From NCBI GenBank assembly GCA_023105745.1, contig JALGQZ010000007.1:4447592-4511591 (forward strand): a stretch of 64,000 bases of DNA, read 5' to 3'. Shown here in pieces: positions 57,055 through 64,000 of the stretch. Both the position numbers and the translations under genes were made by a program. The notes under the pieces were generated by a model that was given only the letters and a program-made list of their open reading frames with translations, was not told the origin of the DNA and searched no databases. Position 1 is the first letter of the stretch; each line of letters begins with the position of its first letter. The stretch comes from Austropuccinia psidii (Eukaryota > Basidiomycota > Pucciniomycetes > Pucciniales > Sphaerophragmiaceae).

Positions 57055-58490
57055 TGTCAGCCTGTGACTCAAAACCAGAGCACAAGCAAGACAGCCAAAT
57101 ACCATAAATCAATGGTATAGCCAAGATACCACTAAAACATGGAGATGAGCCAAATTAGCTCAAAAGGTATCAAACAAAAGGGGAAACTCACCCCTTTCAA
57201 AATATACAAGTCCCATCTTCATAGGACAAAGAATAACAAAGTTATTCCTGCTCAAAGTTGTTGCTGAGCATAAACCTTATTTTCACCTCTCATCTGAAAT
57301 ACATAGTAAGAGAATTAACCCCAGAAAATGGGTATGCAGAATGAAGCTCTATGTCAGGGCTATCCAATGGTACCAGCCTAACTGAGCTAGCACCAGTATT
57401 ACAGAAGGTATGGTCAAACTCAGGCCAAATAAGAGTGAACAAAACATTAACCTCCCATCTAACTTCTACAGTTTTAGTGTGAGATAACTAAGGTGGGGTG
57501 TTTTTGGAAAGAGTACAATCAGGGCTATCTGATGGTGTCACCCATTCCCTCATATCTCAACTAGAACAAAAGTTATGGGGCAAACAAGCCCGATACAGCT
57601 TTTGCCTAAAACACACATATGTACAAAATATCTTGTACATGGGATACCTTTGCCATATTTAGTGATAACCATACCAAATAAGGTACAATTGTGTAGAAAG
57701 CCAGCAGGGCTACACACTGAACCAATCCTGAGGTTGATATCCCAAGAACTGACAAAGGTATGGCTGTTTTAAGGTCAAAATCCAGCATTCTGGCCAATAC
57801 AGCCTTACCATGGGATAATATCCCATAAAAATGATTATGAGGTGTCAAACAGACAAAGAAGCATGTTTATACTTCAATACCTCATAAGTAAGTCAATAAT
57901 GGGGTCCCATACAGTTTCTGTACAGCATTCTATGCGTCATACACGTCAGAAGAAGACTATGTGGTCCCCAGATGAAAGTATTCACCCTGTATTGGTGAAA
58001 ACTGCACAGATGTGGTTTCAAAACCACATATGAGCCCAATACAGGCTATACAAGCTTTTGGCAAACCACAAGCCTGTCTCAGAGAGTGCAAAATCTTAAT
58101 TTCCTCTACGTGGAAAGGTCTAGTAGCCTTTCCACCCCATTTCAGGATAAAAAGAGGGCTTTTCACAGCCAGAAAAGGTTTCCACATTGTGATCTTAAAT
58201 TCCTACATAGTACAACTGTCAAAAACAGTTATACTCTTGGAAAATAACCAGGTATAATTCTAATTTTAATCATTGTAGTCTTTATTATTTTCATCTAACA
58301 GGTAAAGCTGCACCCAGGGCTTTTAACAGTGCTCACCACCACTATTTTATAATAGTAAAGCCCTTTAAATCTTATTATAGTTCCTTATTCTCAATCAATA
58401 CCTTTATTTTAAATCTTTTATCACGTGTCACAGTCACAGTTAAAGTTGTAAATAGCCTAATTACTACTTCTACATAGACTCTACCTGACA
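57055..58490 (+). repeat. C2 3' LTR (family C)
   Basis: This 1436-bp LTR begins TGTCAGCCTGTGACTC and ends CTACCTGACA. It has about 70 bp (57353-57424) absent from the 5' LTR. The second CTGTACAG is changed. Divergence from the 5' LTR is plainly higher than within the family B pairs. Confidence 0.9.
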
Positions 58491-58794
58491 TTGGCACTGG
58501 ATGTCACATGGTGGAATGTGATCTACAACTTGCCAGTATTAATTGGTCTTTCAACCAGTTTAATAGCCTTTTTGTCAAGAGTTCCCTTTGCTGAGGTCTG
58601 GCAGACATCATTGTGACATTGAACCGGTTACCAACGTCATGGGTTTAATTCCTGTTGGAGACAAGAGGAGGTCTCAATCAAACAACCAGAAATCGCTGGG
58701 TTTTCCGCTCCATTGGCGTACAAGGTTTCTGCCCCTTGGGGGTTTCTTGTAGGCTCCTGTTGTGACTAATGTAGCTCTATGAGGTTGAAATTTA
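58491..58794. other. Unassigned 0.3-kb stretch with tRNA-like core
   Basis: It lies between the C2 3' LTR and the truncated A3 LTR. It is less AT-rich than its surroundings and holds no open frame of note. The first bases TTGGCACTGG could be the target duplication plus a few bases of C1 RT. The rest matches nothing else in the window. See the tRNA-like feature inside it. Confidence 0.5.
58581..58662 (+). repeat. tRNA-like sequence, possible SINE head
   Basis: 82 bases with a good B box GGTTTAATTCC (58642-58652; one mismatch to GGTTCRANYCC). A full 5-pair T-stem (ATGGG with CCTGT, allowing G-U pairs) surrounds a 7-base loop. A weaker A box TTGCTGAGG...GG and a 3-pair D stem (CTG/CAG) are present. 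The acceptor ends GTTCCCT and TGGAGAC pair at 5 of 7 places. No clean anticodon stem was found, so this is a decayed tRNA or the head of a tRNA-derived SINE and not a working tRNA gene. Confidence 0.35.
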
Positions 58795-60253
58795 AAATAA
58801 CGTGGGGTCACTTCTGGATGAAATTTCTGTAATGCAACTCTAAATAAGCTTAAATTAAGTTTTTAGTATTTTTTGTACAAAAGTATGAAAATCCTCAAAA
58901 CATCAGCTTAATTCACAACACAAGTGGGGTTAACCATCAATTTTTGTGTTAAAATTTAGGTGTTGTGTTTAGCTTAGAAGCTATGAGGAATTGAAGTATT
59001 TTCAATTGAAATGTCAAAATGTGCGTGTGAATTACATAAGTGAACTTCAATTTACATATGAGGTATCAATTATTACAGATGTGTAATTTAAAACTCAATT
59101 GAATTACATATGTAAATTATAATTGTATTAAATGATGAGGAATTAAATAAAAAATAAATTGGAAAGATTAATTCTGGAGGGGAAAAGACACTCTAGCTGT
59201 AAGGGGGAGCTAGACCCCCAAAATGCTTGCTTACTGGCATGGGATGTCAAAATTCATGCAAAGGCTCATTACTTTTGGCCTGGAATTGAGTCACAGGGTC
59301 TGTGACTCAACGGATGATGAGGTTTTGATACCAACCAGGGTAGGTTTGACTGCTACCAAGAGGGTAAAACTACCCTTAAGTTAAAAAAATGTTGGTAAAA
59401 ATGGGTTTAACTAGTTTCTACGCCTCTTACACACAGTCTGACGTGTTTTGAAGGCTCTAGACCAGGTATTGCTATAGTAATGGCTGACCTAAGGGTCTAA
59501 AATGGCTAAAAATAGCAAAAAAATGGCTTAAACCAGCCCTTTTTTGGTCTAAACCAGGGTTCAATGATGCCATAATTGGCTTTTCTGTTGTCAGAATGTT
59601 TTGAACGACTGACAAGAGTAAATTTCACCTTTGGAGTAAGGAAATTTATGGCTATAAAAGAATGTCTTCTTTGCCCCACTTTTCCCTTCATGTTAGATTC
59701 TTTTCCCTTTAAAATTAGTTTAAACACTGTTAAAAAAAATCAATAAAAGATTTCATCCACCCTTTTTTAATCATTTCAAACCTTTTGACCATGTGAAAAA
59801 ATCATTATAATCATTTTACCCCTTGAACCACCCCAAAAGTGAATTAAAGCATCTCTCATCACTGTTAACTTTGTCACTTTGTTTCCAAATTCACTCTGGT
59901 CACTTTTGGGGGTGTTTTGTCTTGATATATATTTTTAAAGACTTTTTTATTTAATTAACTGCTTGCAGTTCTTTGCTCAATTAATTCCAATTGAAATTGC
60001 TCTTGAAGAAATTTCTTTTATAGCCTTAAATATCTCTTGTAGAGTATTTTTGGATACATCTTTATTGTTGGTAAAACAATAAATTTTCATTATATTATTG
60101 TTTTATATTTACAAAGATAAAAGCAATAAAATTGGCATGTTTTCTCTTAAAAATAATACTTCTTACTATTTTTAAATGATTTTACCTTATAAGAATTTTG
60201 AGGGCAGGAAAAGTACTTGATATTTTATCAAAGTTTCATATCCACACCTTACA
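58795..60253 (+). repeat. A3 5' LTR, truncated (family A)
   Basis: 1459 bp, aligned to about 10530-11986. TATA box TATAAAAG at 59653-59660. It ends CACACCTTACA at 60253. Confidence 0.88.
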
Positions 60254-60271
60254 TTTGGGTGCCCAGCCGTG
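60254..60271 (+). other. A3 primer-binding site
   Basis: TTTGGGTGCCCAGCCGTG, one base different from A2. Confidence 0.62.
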
Positions 60272-60474
60272 CTATTTTACCTGTGAAATGATTTTTTAAT
60301 TTTTTTAATCTTTTTTCTTATATTGAAAAATTTAAAAACATATAAAAAATTCTTATAATTCAAAAATCCATAAAAATTATTTTTTTTTCATATTATAAGT
60401 GAGGCTTATATTTTTCTTTCTTTTTTTGAAATAATTTTTTTTACTTAATTAATTGGATTTTTCATTAATTTTAG

Positions 60475-60672
60475 TTTCTGACAATGTTGCAAGACAAGAA
60501 AAGATTGAAACAGCATCCACAGTTAGTAGCATTATTACTGCAAGCACTGTGATTTCTGATCATAATAGCACTGTTATTATAACTCAGAATAACCAACAAG
60601 AGCCAATTTCTTCTGAATTTATCAGCTTGGATATCAGCAATACTCTTCTGAAAGCTAAAGAGTTTGCAAATG
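60475..60672 (+). pseudogene. A3 gag leader exon
   Basis: 198 bp, the same length as in A2, after ATTAATTTTAG and before GTAAGT. The first bases are TT in place of TG. The proposed intron 60673-60737 is again 65 bp and ends AACTAG. The conserved length and splice sites in an otherwise battered copy support the exon model for the family. Confidence 0.5.
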
Positions 60673-60737
60673 GTAAGTTTTTGATGTAAAATTACTATCT
60701 TAACCTTTTTTTAATCATAAAATAAGCCTTAAACTAG

Positions 60738-62920
60738 AGCAGGAGCAAGCTATAAGCCCTCAACCAGCTCCCAAAAAGGTCATAGACATGATTATGGCAG
60801 AAGGCAATCAGATACAGAGGGACAAGAGTCAGTAAAAGACTTCCACAACTATAAATTGTCCAATTCTGAAGCTGATGACACTATTTTGCCTTCAAAAAGA
60901 GCTGACACTGCCACAAGAAGCCTCACCGGACATTCGCAAATCTGGCCAGAAGGCTTACAACAATTCACTGCAGCACAAAGAGTACCAGATCCTTGCAGAT
61001 CTGCAGAAAAGCTGCATGAACGCATACCTGACTGTAAGAAAATTCCTGGGTCATCCCAACACTTGAAATTTACTCAACCGATGGCATCCATTGATGGAAA
61101 AGAAGAATTTGATGCTTTGAACAGCAGAATGGAGAAAAAACAACCGTCCACCACCAAAGAAAGTGCCAAGACCAGCCCTAGTGGCCAGCAGCAGCAATCT
61201 CAACGTGAAAAAGCAGCCACAAGCTCAAATCAAGGGCAAAGGGAGGGCACAAGCCCCAAAGCCTTACAGCCAGGGATACAGGATTCCAAAGATTCAGAAT
61301 GATGCCATGGAAAATGTATTTCAGATGGCCAGAACCATGATGCAATTACAGAAAAAGGAGGAAGCCATATTAAGATTCCAGAAATGATTTCTGAAATATT
61401 TAATTCCATCCCAGAGTTGTATGAAGCTATAAATGATGTGTAAAATTTTCTTTCTGATAAGAATGAAACCATTTGTAACAGAATTAAAACAAACAACATG
61501 AGTTTGTGCCAAATGAATGAAACATTTATGTGTTTTTAAAAAGCTTTAAGAACAATTAAAACTTCCAATAATGATAATTCTTTTGGAAAAAAAAATGAAC
61601 AATCTTCCATCATTACAGAATTAACCAACAAATATTCTCAGTTCAATATTGATGAAATAATTGAGACAAGAATGAAACAAGCCATAAATATTATCAAGAC
61701 AGATAACAAGAAAGTCCTTGATGACATTTCAAATTCATTTACTGAAGTAAAGACATATACCATTACCTTGAAAAAGTGCTTTGATTCTTCACAAGAAGAA
61801 GTATCAAAATTATCAATGAGATTGAATCAAGTCACTGCTGATAATACAAGACAGACAGAGTTATGGCAAGAACCGGCACATAAAGAAGACATGTAGAAAA
61901 TTGAAGTAATAAATTTAATACAAGCCTTCCAACATGAATATAGGAATTCCCAAAGGTGTAGGTAGAAACAGCAAAATGAATGATATTGAACGAATACTGA
62001 ACACCTTACCAAGAATGTCTATACCTCTGAATCAAAATGAGGGTGCAAAGATTCCAAATCCAAAAGTATTAGATCCTGATAATTCACAGTTAAAAAATAA
62101 ATTGTCCACTTCTTTTAATAACTTGGAACCATCAATGGGCCAAGCACTTCTTAAAGAAGTACAAAAACTTAAATAATGGCCTCACTTCAGTGGTGAAGGA
62201 GAATATGACCATATGGAATTCATCAGAGGAATTGACATTATTAAACAAGATTTTGAATTACCAGACATATTGGTAATGGCAAGATTTAACACCTTGTTTC
62301 CCAGATCAGCTCAGAGATGGTATATCAAATTAAGACAAGCACATGGACACCAAAGTTGGACTTGATGGAAAACCCAAATTATCAACAAATGGGCCAATGA
62401 TGGTTGGAGATTTAAAGTGGAGACAGCCTTTGAATCTGCAAACTTCAATGCTGATAAAGACAAAGCTTTACCATAGTTTTGCCACCAAAAAGACAGGCTA
62501 ACATAATTATAACCTGACATGTCAGAATTTATGATCCACAGGAAGATTCTGAAACAATGTGGGGATGCCTTAGAGAATGCTGTAAAAAGCAGGACTACTG
62601 AACAATTGTAAGCAGAGGATATTATCAATATATTAGAAAAAGTAACCACCAGAACCAAAATTGGTTCTAGTAGGGTGAATCTCAAAACAAGGTTTAATAG
62701 ACCTTGGAAAGATTCTGTGGACAAAACCCACAAAGAAAATTCTAATAATGTTAAGTATAAATCTGCAGATACAGTCAGAAAGTGCCATATTTGCCAAAGC
62801 ACCAGCCATATAACCAATACATGTCAAAAAAGAGGGAAAATCAATGAAATTGATATTGAAAAGGAATCTGGTGTTGAAAAAAGATGACATAATTGAAGAA
62901 AATTCAGATGATAAGTCATC
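60738..62920 (+). pseudogene. gag: A3 gag remnant
   Basis: Frame-0 head at 60856-61302 (RADTATRSLTGHSQ) and +1-frame pieces at 60875-61066 (RKFLGHPNT) and 61163-61387 (GYRIPKIQNDAMENVFQMAR). The helical part runs to 61896, with a stop at 61894. Capsid (62180-62460) has TAA and TGA stops. An intact zinc knuckle CHICQSTSHITNTC lies near 62785. A 1-base insertion follows the knuckle near 62880. Confidence 0.82.
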
Positions 62921-63500
62921 AATATTTTCTGAATCTTCAAAAGATATAGAAAATATCAATACCACTTTTGACATCATGGAATCTTATTCCCACTTGCCAA
63001 AATTGAGCAATGGTCAACTTGATTTTTCAAAAGTTCAAGATGCACAGCTTATGAAAACCAAACCAAACAGGGGGAAAGGTTTACAGCTTGTAACTTCTGT
63101 ATAACAGAAGTGGTGATTGACAACAATCCCACTAAACGTTTTCTTGACCCAGGAGCCTTCTGCTCTTGTATTGGTGAATCTTTTCTTAAAGCTTGTGTAT
63201 CAAATTTTGAAGACCAATTGTTACCAATTGATGGTAGAAAATTCAATAGTTCAAGTGATCCAATGAAAGAATTAAGAATTTTTGAGACCAATATAATATT
63301 CCCACACATTCATGGGAATTTAAGAATCACAGTTGAGTTTTTCGGTATGGAAAACTGCTCTAGTACCCATTTTATATTGGGAAATGACTATTTAATCATT
63401 TATGGGATAGATTTTCATAACAACGAAGACAGATACTTTACTATTGGAGACAATAAGCATCAGAAATTTGCCTTTTTACCATCCAAAAAAAAATTACAGT
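62921..63500 (+). pseudogene. A3 protease
   Basis: Contains DPGAFCSCIGESFLKACV (near 63146) and [17 protein letters not shown], the uninterrupted version of the site where B1 entered A2. A frameshift near 63080-63110 precedes the active site. The frame ends at 63502. Confidence 0.83.
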
Positions 63501-64000
63501 AAATAAAGTATCACCAGTCAACTTTGAATTGGAAAAATTCAAATCTGAACAGTTGAAGGAGGCTGAAATAAGCCTTCATCTGACTGATAAACAAGAAAAT
63601 GAACTTTCTTCCCTTTTGTATGACCACAAAGGAGCATTTGGTTCAGACAAAGAACCTCTAGGAGAAATTATTGGTTATGAAGTTGAAATAATTGTTAATA
63701 TTGAGAGACCTTATCCACCACTCTTGAGAAGACCTGCATACCCAGAAAGTCTCAAGTCAAGAGAAGCTCTGGAAACTCATTTCAAAGAGCTTCTAGACCT
63801 TGGTATAATAAGAAACATTGGCCATAATGAAGAAGTAGAAATAACTACACCAGTCATAGTGGCATGGCATAATTGAAAATCCATAATGGTTGGAGGCTTT
63901 AGAGCTCTGAACACTTACACTGTTCCAGATAGGTACCCAATACCAAATATCCAAATTGTCCTTACTCAAATATCTCAAGCAGTGTATATAACCACTATGG
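63501..64000 (+). pseudogene. pol: A3 RT N-terminal part, cut by window end
   Basis: [42 protein letters not shown], then [11 protein letters not shown] ending in TGA at 63874 (Gly codon in A2), with [14 protein letters not shown] after it. The palm domain and the rest lie beyond 64000. Confidence 0.88.

Larger units (their letters stand above)
38367..58490 (+). mobile_element. Ty3/gypsy chromovirus C2, interrupted by B2
   Basis: LTRs at 38367-39734 and 57055-58490. It is split at RT codons by B2 (43498-54193), and is 9428 bp without it. The flanks CTGGC (38362-38366) and TTGGC (58491-58495) fit a 5-bp duplication with one change, inserted in RT of C1. The 3' LTR is 68 bp longer than the 5' LTR because of a segment at about 57353-57424. 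About 165 bp of capsid is deleted. Confidence 0.9.
58795..64000 (+). mobile_element. Ty3/gypsy chromovirus A3, 5' LTR truncated, runs off window
   Basis: Family A element. Its 5' LTR lacks the first ~350 bp (homology begins AATAACGTGGGGTCAC). PBS, leader exon, gag, protease and the start of RT follow, and the window ends in RT. It has many stops and small indels and is highly decayed. Its ATG for frame 0 is lost. Confidence 0.9.

Noticed and set aside
57575..58257. Open frames in the C2 3' LTR
   Set aside because: They lie within LTR DNA, the matching frames in the 5' LTR carry different stops, and there is no protein family resemblance.

Overview
The window is a stack of LTR retrotransposons with almost no host sequence. 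Every long open frame that I can identify belongs to Ty3/gypsy-type elements carrying a C-terminal chromodomain (chromoviruses). The DNA is AT-rich and CpG looks scarce. The candidate introns are short (65 to 185 bp) with fungal-type signals. This suits a large, repeat-laden, AT-rich fungal genome, and a rust fungus (Pucciniales) is my best guess. That guess is inference; no host marker gene in the window proves it.

Four LTR families are present: A (LTR about 1.81 kb, element about 10.03 kb), B (LTR about 2.02 kb, element about 10.69 kb), C (LTR about 1.4 kb, element about 9.4 kb) and a 556-bp solo LTR, D. Left flank: 1-1470 holds the decayed minus-strand remnant of an unidentified gene, followed by 1.5 kb of empty AT-rich DNA. 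Left nest: A1 (3011-33771, minus) is split by A2 (10180-30914, plus), which is split by B1 (15113-25799, plus, TSD AAATG). Removing the inserts leaves 10,026 bp for A1 and 10,048 bp for A2. Right nest: C1 (33772-38366, plus, both ends lost) carries solo LTR D (35745-36300, TSD ATACC) and is abutted by C2 (38367-58490, plus), which is split by B2 (43498-54193, plus, TSD AAAGC). Then comes a 0.3-kb stretch with a tRNA-like head (58491-58794), and A3 (58795 to the window edge, plus, LTR 5'-truncated).

Each element has the order LTR, primer-binding site, small leader exon, gag (coiled coil, capsid, zinc knuckle), protease, RT, RNase H, integrase, chromodomain, polypurine tract, LTR. B2 is closest to intact: one 1509-codon gag-pol frame plus the rest of integrase, separated by a 2-base deletion. 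All other copies carry stops, frameshifts or lost catalytic residues.

The most interesting signal is at the 5' end of gag and is shared by families A, B and C. A leader exon starting exactly with TG after a good 3' splice site ends in a phase-1 5' splice site. The following short intron contains, 11 to 20 nt before its 3' AG, the ATG of the gag-pol frame. Unspliced RNA would therefore use that ATG and read frame 0. Spliced RNA loses the ATG and runs into a second, overlapping frame (+1) that is also open and encodes a protein with a shared GW(N/H)P core. A splice-controlled, dual-coded gag head present in three families of one genome is, as far as I know, not a standard feature of Ty3/gypsy elements.
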